Shown: positions 54,601 to 64,000 of the stretch, piece after piece
Layout: every line of letters begins with the position of its first letter
Position numbering within the stretch: position 1 is the first letter of the stretch
Source: Breviolum minutum Mf 1.05b.01
Taxonomy: Eukaryota; Sar; Dinophyceae; Suessiales; Symbiodiniaceae
Reading direction: 5' to 3'
Assembly (NCBI GenBank): GCA_000507305.1
Contig: DF239278.1
Coordinates: 133,479-197,478, forward strand
Length of the DNA stretch: 64,000 nt
The notes under the pieces: generated by a model
Databases searched by the model: none
Seen by the model: the letters and a program-made list of their open reading frames with translations, nothing else
Told to the model about the DNA's origin: nothing
Made by a program: the position numbers and the translations under genes

Positions 54601-56781
54601 TGAAAACATTGCTTACTCACAATGTAATGATTCGATTCGATAATATAATGAAAATAATATCCTTTGAATAATGCATGGCGACTCTTTATAGGAATGGCCT
54701 TGAACTTGAACTGGCTGGAGATTGTGTCTGTGATGTAGGTTGGCCTCAGGTCTTCAATCTCTTCATGAAAGGAACTGTTTGATATTGTGGAGTCACTTGG
54801 CACCAGGGCCAAACCCTCAACGAAAGAGAACTAAGGCCCCGTCCCATCGGTTTTCAATTTTTCCCAGTACGGCTTCATGGGGCTGTCGTCAGACATGGTG
54901 TAAGTCCACTCTCCTCAGATTCCAGCTGGACAAAAATAAGGTGCAAATGATCACAAATGCCTTACATGTTTCGGATAGACAGTAGGCAAGTTGTAGCATT
55001 TGACAATTCTGGAAGCAAGGCTCGAATTGATGTGTCCGTGGTGCTGTTGACTGAATCAAAGCTCACACTGCAAGACTGCAGGCACACCAGATTGAAATAC
55101 TTTGTAGCTTCGCTCCTTGCACCGGCTTTTAAGGGCAAAGGCCATCGTGAAATCCACATGAACCCAAAATCGTGCTATGCTCTGTGGCAAGTGTTGGACC
55201 TGCAATTTCACATCGCGAATCGCAGCATATTAGTATATATACATATATCATATATATGCATACATTATGAATATGTACCTGCAACTGTAGATATTATAAA
55301 TAAACCTACAGTCAATCATGTGTGTGAACACTGCCAAGCTGCCACATGTCAGAGAAAACATCACCGTTAGCGCCACCACCAGAGAAAAGGCTGGAAGGGT
55401 TTGTGGATCCCTTCAAGTCAGCCTTTGCATGCAATGAAAGTGGTGCAATACTGGCAGGTCATGAAACTTGCCACGCCGGCACATGTTTTGGTTGGTGCAA
55501 ACCCAGAAAAGTGAGCACCCCGCGAGTTTGGAGGTGACGGTACTTTCCAGGTCGGCGGAGGTCAAGTCTCCCCCAACATTAAAGCTTCCTGCCACTGTCC
55601 AGGCTGCTTCAAGCATGGTGGATTCAAGTGGCGATGCCAGCAAGTCACATTCTCACAGCATCACAACATCAAAAGTTGCATCGTGTGAATCCCAGGTCCG
55701 TCACAACTTGCACACGGCACGAGGCAGCATGCCTCAAGCTACTCACATCCAAAAAGAAAATATTTCCACTTGAAATCTTGACATTCGCTCTCTGCTGGGG
55801 ATATCCATGGACACTGCAGACAAGTTGCACACTGGTACTCTGCATAGTCGGTTGAGCTGCTTCCATAGAATGTTTCAAAGAAGTCACTAACAGCACTGGA
55901 GCAAAGGAGCTGCTTCACGATCAAATCCGTGGTTGCGGTGGCATTCCTCGCAATGAATATGGATAGTTGGTTAATTATTGAGTGCCAAAATGTCAAGCTC
56001 ACCAAAAAGCTAAGGTCTGCTTTCAGATAAGGTACATGGTGTAGCTGAGAAACTCAAAACCTCTGCAGCCAATTGTTGCACGACCATTCAGCCCATTCAC
56101 AAGATACATCTGAGACCATGACCTTTGAGGTTTGGTCCATTGTTCCAATTGGTCTCCATGTTGCAGTACGCACCGCTATAGTCCCTGGGCAGGTACAGCT
56201 TGGCAGGCTCTCCGTCTTGAAGTCCTGCCAAAATTTTGGTACTTGGTCAACTCGGGCAATTCGGGTGCAAAAAGTGTGTTGGGGTCCTGCCAGGGTCACC
56301 ACCACATAGGCCATCCATGCTGCCAGCAAAACTATTAAGCACCAACAATCAGTGCAGCCTCGCTTTGTTACTGGACCATTCGACAAGTCGTTGTCTCCAC
56401 CTGTGAGCTGACAATTATCATAGGAAAGCATTTTCGTCGTTGTCTCTGGGTCTCTACCAGGTTTTGGGGCTGGAAATCTTCTGGAAATTCTATTCTATGA
56501 AATTCTGCTATCATGTTGGAAGGGGGTACTTCTCGATCCTAGCCTATTGCTTGGGCAATGGCTTCTTTGCATGGAAAGATTCCAAGTCAACCTACTGTAC
56601 TGCAAGCAGTACCGCCGTACCGCCCTCGCCTTTCTTGAACGTTCTGTCAGCTTCCTGCATCGAGGCTCAAATCTGTGTTAGTCTTGCTTTTTGTGCTGCC
56701 AACCACCCCATTCATTCAACTACAGTATGTCAGGTGCTCCTCATCTTTGCTTGACCTGCAACAGCTGCAGCACGCTCCCAT
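48640..56781 (-). CDS. Choline-transporter-like protein (SLC44/CTL), many exons
   Basis: SLC44 proteins are ~10-TM transporters of choline and ethanolamine in plasma and organelle membranes. The start at 56781 gives MGACCSCCRSS, a likely myristoylation/palmitoylation site. Exon 56287-56400 has GPVTKRGCTDCWC and TM1 (LIVLLAAWMAYVVV); exon 56123-56224 has KLYLPRDYSGAYC. Later landmarks in order: TM segment EIVAYVLWVLAAIYLLLVC (51930), IRLAIAVNEVAAIFVKDTP (51750), RILIVPAIQAAIGILWILLW (51570), AYLTYEEAYGTA (51390), IAIGQCLIAGAVGVWFFT (50650), FRYHLGSLAFGSFIIAVIQL (50320), FCIWCFEKCV (50070), GTNFCTSAKKAFFLILRNAF (49730), MINVIGFLFIIAVSVALGY (49570), VFGLAVDTTLQCFLACE (48790) and GDFVPGSM (48670). 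The intron at 56225-56286 is GA-AG, 62 bases. Some middle exons and the very last exon are not placed. Confidence 0.92.
54538..54572. repeat. CAC/CAACCA microsatellite inside an intron of the SLC44 gene
   Basis: CAC triplets pass into ACAACC units over about 35 bases. It lies between exons of the SLC44-like gene. Confidence 0.8.
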
Positions 56782-56935
56782 CGCCCAACTGTTGAGGGCT
56801 CGTGCCTCAGGGCATGGCAATATGCGCATGTCATTGAAACCTCCATAAATCAAGCAAAACGCAAGATCCAACCCAACATGCTGTAAAAATTGTGAAAACA
56901 TTTATGCTGCATGGATTTATCTTTGATTTTTCTAT

Positions 56936-57007
56936 TATTATCATTATTATTATTATTATTATTATGATTATTATTATTAGTAGTATCATTATTATTATCA
57001 TTATTCA
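56936..57007. repeat. (ATT)n microsatellite
   Basis: Imperfect ATT triplets over about 70 bases, just upstream of the SLC44-like start. Confidence 0.85.
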
Positions 57008-58037
57008 TGTAGCAATTCAGCTCGTCTGTTTCCTGGAAGCACACCATCAATGAGTATGTGTCACTGAACATCGCAGAAGTTCCGAAGCAAAGACAGACTT
57101 GCTGCCATGACAAGTGGTGGTAGTACTTCCAAGCTACCCTGAGGGCTCAGGATGCAGGAACGGCGCGCACAAAAAAGGCTGCAACACGCTCACCTTCAAA
57201 CGGACTTGAGCCAAAGCAGTGAACGAAGACTTTGGAGCTTGGTGACTTTTGGACAAACTGTGACATGCATTCCACCAATATCCACTACTTGGACACGCTC
57301 ACTTTCTGCACGGGCCTTTTTTTCCTGCAATTTGCTATCGAAAACAAAAACAAGTATTCAACAAAAAGGCTCTTTGTGCCACAAGTGTGACATTGCCACC
57401 TGCCCGGTTTGGAACTTTGGAACTATGCTTCTGGTGGTCAACACGTCGCTGCATGGTCATCGCTTTCTCAATCGCTCGAACGTCCCTCTCAGACCTTTCC
57501 CTGCAAGCATCTGAGCCCAACATCCCTCCAACTCGCAGCCCCAGTACTCGGCGTTGGCCACTGGAAAGCCCACTCCGTCGAAGCGAAGGTCTTTTTGGTC
57601 TTTTTGTTACACCTGTCAACTGCCATGAACTGTCACTGCCCCCAACAGTGATGCAATCCTGCCTCAGAATCTTCACTGTCACTCCCAATGCCCAAGACCT
57701 GCAGAAGTATGACTTGATGCTTGTGCCTTCATCAAACAAAATCATCTCAGGGTTTCAGCTCCTGCCTCTGGACCCAGGGCCCCCATCAACGAGGTTTTCT
57801 CAGGATCCTGGCAGATGCTGACCCTCACAACTTCACAAACAAAAAGCTTGCAGACATCGCTCCTCCTTCCAAGCTGTGATCTTGCCCATGAAAGCACCTA
57901 GGACCTCAAACGGCACGATGAAATGCAGCGTTTCTTGGCATGAGGAACCTTGGAATCTTTGAATGTTTAAGCGTATGTGATATTGCATACTGTAGGTATA
58001 TGATGGATTCATATAGATTCATGATCTAATATGACAT

Positions 58038-60566
58038 GTGCATGATGCACTGGCTGATCTGGCCTGGATGATCATTGTAGACAACACCATGAAGCGGTGG
58101 TCTTCCAATGCAGGCTGTCTATCTTCCCACTGGCGTTGTTCTTTGGCAGCCTTTTGCAACGAATTTCACACCTTTTCAAACCTTACAACTTCTGATCCAC
58201 AACCCGCCTCTTGCAGCAAATGCTCTGCCAACAATGCTTCTGCATTGACGTCGTTGATGACACGGAAGGCGCCAAGAAGTGGAAGCAATGCTGCCTCAGG
58301 CAGGGACCAAACATCAAACAAATCTCAGGACTGGCGATGGCAACAAATGCACCAGAATGCAGCTTCCCCATTCACTAGCAACTGAGATTTGCGCTCGTCT
58401 TCGTAGGCAGCCATCTCCTAAAACCTCAAAGCCGTCGAGTCGAAGTCGGCTTCCGGGGTCTCCTGCACTGAAACTGGGCACCGGACTTCTAATTGGACCT
58501 GGCGTCTTTGTTCAGCAACCTCCTGTAAAAAATATGCACAGTAGTGTATGAAGGCATGACATGGACATGAACGAAACGTCAGAGCTATTTACGACCAGGA
58601 TCCTGCGAATGCACCGGCGTGATGTCCAAGTCAACACACCTCCACTGCATCAAAGACTAGTGACTAGAAAAAGCAACGGTACCGCATGACAGGTATCACG
58701 CCTGTGTGGCCCCTTGCCCTCGAGAACAAAGCCATATGTCACCAACAAGCGCCTGTGAGTTTCATGAACGCTAACCATAACAGGAACACAAATTGCTTGG
58801 GCCAACTTGGGCCTTTCATAACATTTCATCTGAGGTAAGCACCCATTGGAAATGTTGTCGTAGCAAATGGTCACCTGTCAGGTTCTGCAGCTCAGCATTG
58901 GAAAAAAAGAATGGAAGACCCAGCCTCTTCTCCAAGATCAATTGGCCTTGTTGAGAAGAGCCTGGACAAGCGAACGTACATTGCATTAGTATCGCTATTT
59001 CATATCTCCTATCTCATCTCTCTCCTGTCTTTCAATTTTGACCAAAACAGCCAAACATCTATATAAAATAAGATTGAATGTTGCAATACCTTGCAATGGC
59101 AACAACAGCCTGAGTACTCGATCCGAACCCATGGTCCATCGAGCGTTTGGATAGGCGCAGTGGTTTGCAAAGTCGAAGAAGGGCACCTGACTGAAACATC
59201 CTGCAGTGTGGCGTCTTCCTGAGCAACTTGCACACAACACGTAGACCAAAGCGATGCACGAGTGCTCGCACTCTCGCTGGGTGGGAATACACCTCAGAAC
59301 AAGGAGATTCGATTTGTCCTTTTGTGGTGCAAAAGAAAGCCACAACAGACTCCAGCAAACTCATCTGTTCTGTCCCACCCAGCTGTAGGAAACATGGCCA
59401 GTCCCTTGCCAAGCTGCTGTTCTGCTGTCAACTGTGTGCAGGGCAAGTGCGGCACCTGCAGCGACCATGTCAGCAGGGCACGATTGCCAAAAATTTGAGT
59501 GGCTGAGGCCACAACGCTCAGGACTGCAATCTGGCATTGCGCTGAGGAGCTCTGACATATGTGCGGATCGCAGCTTTTCACGCTCTCGGGCCAGGGACCT
59601 CATGGAAGAACAAACTGATTGGATGAAGATTGGAGGATATTGGAGACATATTGAGACTCAATGAGGCAAAATGAGACTCCAACCCCACGCAACCAGGCAA
59701 AGCAGCCATCCCGTCGAAACTGTGAGGGGTACCTCGAGGTCACGATTACTAGTCTCCTGTGATTTTAAAAAGCTTGGAAAAACACTATATACATGAAGAG
59801 AGAGGGAGAGAAGGGATGTGTTTCCGATCGTTTTTGCCTTCGAAGAGCAAGCGGACATATGGCCTCAGCAATCAGGCTTTTGATGGGTAGTATCAACATG
59901 GGTAGGTTTCTTTGGCTCAAGCGCATAGGCGGAAGATTCTTTGAGGCAGTCCTGCACTGCCGGCTATAGCAATAATACATTCCATTCCTCGAGGCAACCC
60001 TCATGGGAAGGAGCCTCTTCCAGTAAGCGGTGGGCCACTCCAAGCATCCAATGGGAAGCCTTGCAAGCAGGGAAAAGGTGCAACAAGTGGAACAATAGAT
60101 GGCGTATGATGTCATAGAAGGTTTCATGATTGAGGATTCCGAATTACACTGGTTGTAGCTGGGCCTGGTAGTTCGATGTGCCTACCCCTTCTGCCAAAAT
60201 CGCTTCTGCAGGTACCATTATGATGAGCTGCTCTGTGTCAAATCTCTCGGTGGCCTTGGGACACACAAAGCGTAAGCAAACACTTGGCGGTTTGCAGCCG
60301 GCCGCCTGAAGTAGTCGACCACATCCATCGCTGCTGGCTACCCGAACCCCACCTCCACTTGGCAACAGATTCAGTTGGCTTCAAAGGCAAAAGCACCATG
60401 GCCCACTACGCAAAAGTCAAAGGTTTCTCCCACAACTTTGCCTGCTTGGACCCCCTTTTCTGCGCACCTCAGCAACAGGACTAGTACAAGACCACTCCAT
60501 TCGCAGGCAGAGATGAGTAGCAAACCACTGCAACAGCTCTGCCAAGGCAACATCATCTGTTTGCAT
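58038..60566 (-). CDS. SET-domain protein methyltransferase, Rubisco-LSMT/SETD3 type
   Basis: This family methylates lysine or histidine of specific proteins. Likely start at 60566 (MQTDDVALAELLQWF). SET N-flank near 60180-60345: GGGVRVASSDGCGR then ATERFDTEQLIIMVPAEAIL. Exon 59090-59186 carries VPFFDFANHCAYPNARW, equal to the family's D-x-x-NH core. Exon 58843-58874 (VTICYDNISN) joins 58752 onward (RLLVTYGFVLEGKG) in phase, matching the SYG...YGFVL block. Downstream about 58080-58320 encodes a helical LPLLGAFRVINDVNAEALLAEHLL segment like the family's C-terminal domain; 57335-57930 may hold the last exons. The middle exon set and the stop are not fixed. Confidence 0.8.
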
Positions 60567-60579
60567 ATTCAACGCTGAG

Positions 60580-60591
60580 CTTGAGCAAAAA
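60580..60591 (-). promoter_or_regulatory. Possible truncated spliced-leader relic
   Basis: On the minus strand the bases read TTTTTGCTCAAG, matching 11 of 12 bases of the 3' end of the dinoflagellate spliced leader (TTTTGGCTCAAG), 13 bases before the SET gene ATG. The 5' half of the leader is not present. A match this long is expected about 0.3 times by chance in the window, so this is only suggestive. Confidence 0.25.
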
Positions 60592-61354
60592 GCAAGCACC
60601 AACCAGCAACATTCGGAGGTAACAAGTGTTCCTAAGTCTTTCATCTTGCTTTTCTTGGCACCAGATTCGTATCTACCCCAAGGTGTCAGCCATGCACTTT
60701 CGTGATTTCGCTACCCTGGTTGCAGCTAAGTCAGTTGTCCAATGAATGAAGTTTCTAAATGATTAAATTCAGAGTTGATGGCTTTGAATCAGGATGGTCG
60801 GAAATGGTCAGAATTCAGAATAGTTTCAGTGCTGGCGCATTTCAATTTTGAAGCGTTCTGCATGTCTCTCATTACATCCCAGTAAGCCAGTCTTCACTTC
60901 CCTCTTCGGCAACCACAATGGCCCATCACAAGAATTCCAAAGTTCACGGAGCTCTACACTGGATGAGATGCAAAAACAGAAGATTTACATAGTATATGCC
61001 AAAGACTTTAGTTATTTTAGATCCTGGTTGAACTTTGCAGTCTCGAACTGAAGAGCCCTTGAGTTCTTTTTCCCCTTGGCCATCGGCATGATCGGCTTTG
61101 ACTGTGCCATCTCACGACGATGGGTCCTGCAGCAACTGCTCCAAGTACCTAGCGATGCAGTGATTGAGCAGGTCTCTCAGGGGCTTATGACTATGCGGCT
61201 ATGCGTCACAATATCTGTTTTTTCCATTAAATAGGGGAAGTAAGGTCTGACAATGTCCACTACATGTCAGAGATGCCATATCACAAAGTTTTGGAACTGG
61301 TCGCTGCTACTGTTTCCACTCAACAACCGTAACCACAAGGACAAACCTTTTTGA
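60592..61354. other. Intergenic stretch
   Basis: Between the SET gene start and the end of the sulfotransferase gene. No exon or repeat supported. Confidence 0.4.
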
Positions 61355-62665
61355 TCACAGCTCCTCAGTTTGGAGAGCCTTTTCAACACCACTGCTATTG
61401 TTTGCAGAGACGTTCTGCCAGGAGGTTGAGTTGTTCAGAGTTTTCAATAGTGCCAGCTTTCTGAGCGCTTTGATTTCAGCGGCGGATGACTTGAAACCCA
61501 ATCGGCAGATTTCAGTTAAGCGGCTGATTTCTGCCACAATTTTATCCCCAGATTTATGCTTCCATTTCTTCAAAAACTTCTTGCTACCATCGCAAGCTGG
61601 GGAAGGTTCGCATTGAAAGTTTTGGAGCTTCGTTCCCTTCACCGCCTCGTCGATTTGATACATTTTGATGTATTTCTGAAAAATTAAAGTTGAAGTGTTG
61701 TACAACCACACCTCGTAGCCCATAAATTGAAGTACAGTCTGGCGGATCTGGTCGGTAACGAGCAAAGCTGCTTGATTCACTCGTCCCTTGTGCCTGCACT
61801 CTTCAAGCCCCGAGTGGTACTTGCCATGTCTCCAGTTTTCGTGATTTGCGCACCGAAAATGCTGGCCATGTTCGAAAAATTGCAATATTGATGGTGGCGA
61901 CTTGTAGCCAGACCCTGCGAGGAACACGTCAAGCAAGGCAGCAGATTCAAGCGGGCGCTCTGTGATTAATGGCAAGATGCTTTTGGCTTTAAGGAGAGCC
62001 TTCATCCCGCTGAGTCTGGAAGGGTCCAATGCTTTACGAGGTGCACAGGGAGCAGCCCAGGCAGCACCAAACACTTGGTTGGGGACTATCCGGCACTGGG
62101 CCACATTTTGCTGCTCCATAAACTCCTGAAACATATCTCCCATACGGTCCTTGTCCATGCTTCCTCCTTGCAGAGTCTTCGGGTCCATTGAAAGACGGGC
62201 CGCCTTTTTGTGTTGCAGCCCAGAGGTCAGCTGAAGAAAAGCCGACAACAAGCGAGCTGCTGGCTCCCTGAGCGTAACCACAAAGAGCGGTCCAGGCTGA
62301 CGAAGGAAAGGATCAAAGGCCTGGTGATGGTGGAAGTTGAGCTTTGCCAAGTCCATATCACACAGGTGCCCATGAAAAATGCTGAAATTTGAACTGACCG
62401 GTGGATCAACTGCAAGGTGCCGTGCTCTCTTGTTCAAGTCTCGTATATAGGAAGGCAGCTCAAGCTGTTTGCCCTGCCGCATGTCCGTGTAAAAAGGGAT
62501 TCGGTTTGCCTTCGAATATTTGGCCAAAACTACTCCAAAAGTAGTGCCTCCAGCTTTAAAAACATGCATGAAAGCAAGCGATGTATGAGGCGCAGGTGGC
62601 AAAGACTTCTGCTCAGAAGCTGAAAGAAAGGCAAGCAGGATCATTGACCGCATCCCATATACCAT
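61355..62665 (-). CDS. Intronless carbohydrate sulfotransferase (HS2ST/Gal3ST-like fold)
   Basis: A single open frame of 436 residues ends in a stop at 61355. Sulfotransferases move sulfate from PAPS to sugar chains in the Golgi. Residues 1-22 are hydrophobic (SMILLAFLSASE), fitting a signal peptide or short anchor. FMHVFKAGGTTF (32-43) is the 5'-phosphosulfate loop and LFVVTLREPAARLLSAF (127-143) the 3'-phosphate motif. FHGHLCDMDLA (98-108) resembles the catalytic His region, and LITERPLESAALLDVFL fits the later family helix. Exact acceptor cannot be told. The C-terminal 80 residues are Lys/Ser-rich with NNS/NVS sequons. On the minus strand TATATAAAAG lies 50-60 bases before the ATG. Absence of introns is unusual here. 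Confidence 0.85.
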   Translation of the reverse strand: MVYGMRSMILLAFLSASEQKSLPPAPHTSLAFMHVFKAGGTTFGVVLAKYSKANRIPFYTDMRQGKQLELPSYIRDLNKRARHLAVDPPVSSNFSIFHGHLCDMDLAKLNFHHHQAFDPFLRQPGPLFVVTLREPAARLLSAFLQLTSGLQHKKAARLSMDPKTLQGGSMDKDRMGDMFQEFMEQQNVAQCRIVPNQVFGAAWAAPCAPRKALDPSRLSGMKALLKAKSILPLITERPLESAALLDVFLAGSGYKSPPSILQFFEHGQHFRCANHENWRHGKYHSGLEECRHKGRVNQAALLVTDQIRQTVLQFMGYEVWLYNTSTLIFQKYIKMYQIDEAVKGTKLQNFQCEPSPACDGSKKFLKKWKHKSGDKIVAEISRLTEICRLGFKSSAAEIKALRKLALLKTLNNSTSWQNVSANNSSGVEKALQTEEL

Positions 62666-64000
62666 CGTTCAGAACATCGGCTATCCGGCTATCCTATCTG
62701 ATCCAGCCCATGATTTGGGCTATTGGTTAAGAGCTTTTATATAACCCGTCAAAAATAGAACAAACTGATGGGGTGTAGTGGTCATGCACGGGCTACAGGC
62801 ACCATGTTGCCACGCCTGCTCTCCTGCAAATCCTGTTTCTCGCATGAGTTTCAAAAGAAATGGATTCCAATTTTCCCTGCCATCCCCTGTCCATCTTGAA
62901 TTATTTCCAGGGCATCCAAACTTTTGCTGGAGGAACATGGATTAGATCACGCAACTGGCATGAGACCTCAAGATACATCAAGGCCTTTTGGTCCAAAATA
63001 GCTGCGTTCTCTTGCCTGAACCACCATGACAAAGACAGTGTGGCAGGCGCACTGGCTCTCGTTTGTGGCTTCCTACGGGCAAGAGCAAGTGCTCAACGAC
63101 CCAATGCTGCCAGACAAAAGACATAAAATTTACCGCAGGACTCATCAAACCTTTCACAAAACAAGAAGGAATCGTACATCAAGCAACCAAATGTCCTTCT
63201 TGGCCGCAAGTTCTTTCAGTTCTTTGAAACTTTTGATTTTTTGTCGCCTCGGACTGCAGAGTTGAAGGGTTTGACAAATTAAAAAAGATTTAAAAAGAAG
63301 GTGCGTCGCTTTTCCTCGGTGCAGTGCTGTACTGTGAATTCAGCCCCAAACTTGGCAGCTGCTTCTAGCATGCGGGTGTCCAAGAGGGTCGTAGGATCAA
63401 TCTGCGAAGGGGCTCAAATTCCAGCGTTGCACAGAGTGAAAGTGCATCTTGATGCCGTATCCTGTTGAAAATTCAATTGTTTGCCACACTCAGCTCAAAG
63501 GCATGTCGCACCACTGTTGGCTCGGGCTCAGAATTCGAAGCTGCGCTCGCCTCACCTGGGCGAACTGGAAATCAGCGAAAGGTCACAAGCCTCGAGTGCA
63601 GGGCAAATGGCCCTCCAATGCATCTTGCCGTCTTGCGGTTGGCAGCATGCACCTTGTGCACTTTGAAGCTCTTCCTTTGGTTGTTCTTTCTCACGCCTGG
63701 AGAGAACAAAGACTTCAACATGAAATTAAAAAGTAGCAGCACATCTCAAGCACAGCTGGCAGGGATCTCGTCGTACACATTGAATACCAAAGTTAACAAA
63801 GTCACAAAAGGAAAACGGCCCTACACCGACACCCGTGAGCAAGCAATGTCCTGGGAAGACCGCGTTTTTCCTGGCAAAGGAGTAGGAATAATTACACCAG
63901 ATTCAACAGAAGACTGCACACTGGCGGCAAAGCCACAGAAAGCCGGAAGCATCACCTTCTCTTTTTTGTCTGGCTTTTCATCAGTTGCCTCACTTCACCA
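62666..64000. other. No gene recognised; possible exon at 63490-63640
   Basis: On the minus strand about 63490-63640 encodes HWRAICPALEACDLSL then EASAASNSEPEPTVVRHA, a plausible exon without family match. A minus frame at 63165-63270 (KELAAKKDIWLLDVRFLL) is also possible. The plus frames at 63026-63265 and 63449-63736 are less protein-like. The window ends inside this stretch. Confidence 0.3.

Noticed and set aside
59911..59921. TTTGGCTCAAG on the plus strand, matching the leader's 3' end
   Set aside because: Wrong strand for the SET gene around it and no plus-strand gene follows. Taken as chance.

Overview
The window looks like nuclear DNA of a dinoflagellate, most like Symbiodiniaceae or a close relative. 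Genes are broken into many short exons. In the best-resolved gene every intron ends AG followed by an exonic G, and 15 of its 19 introns start with GC or GA instead of GT. All recognised genes lie on the minus strand, as in the one-direction gene clusters known from these algae. No tRNA, rRNA, CRISPR array or bacterial-style operon was seen. Species cannot be fixed from sequence alone.

Layout, left to right. 1-4.3 kb: no recognised gene; AT-rich low-complexity DNA, a degenerate short tandem repeat (1719-2065), a second repeat family (2110-3145) that runs into a 730-base assembly gap (3146-3875), then more AT-rich DNA. 4.9-8.1 kb: exons of two unrecognised minus-strand genes. 8.4-9.5 kb: a nuclear, intron-rich ccsA gene (plastid cytochrome c haem attachment). 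9.5-19.8 kb: scattered plausible exons but nothing I can name. 19.9-25.6 kb: a complete alanyl-tRNA synthetase gene, 20 exons, 1,050 residues. 26.2-29.0 kb: a pentatricopeptide repeat gene or relic. 29.0-34.4 kb: unresolved exons and a TTC microsatellite with Ns. 34.4-34.6 kb: the C-terminus of an unrecognised protein. 35.4-39.2 kb: NSUN2-like RNA m5C methyltransferase with an N-terminal C2H2 finger. 39.4-41.1 kb: an unrecognised gene. 42.2-44.5 kb: a protein joining a catalytically dead E2 (UBC-like) fold to an OGFOD2-type 2-oxoglutarate oxygenase. 44.9-46.4 kb: ankyrin-repeat protein. 46.7-47.5 kb: a Lys/Glu-rich protein. 48.6-56.8 kb: SLC44 choline-transporter-like protein. 58.0-60.6 kb: SET-domain methyltransferase of the Rubisco-LSMT/SETD3 type. 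61.4-62.7 kb: an intronless carbohydrate sulfotransferase.

The genes are a mixed housekeeping set (translation, RNA modification, organelle biogenesis, membrane transport, protein and sugar modification). They share strand, not pathway. The most unusual observations are the UBC-like/2OG-oxygenase fusion, the GA-AG introns with matching short direct repeats at both splice sites (as expected of inserted 'introner' elements), two strong RNA hairpins (47853-47962 and 28983-29030), and the nuclear ccsA gene with micro-exons of 24 and 34 bases. Exon boundaries come from frame, family similarity and the AG|G rule; no transcript was available.
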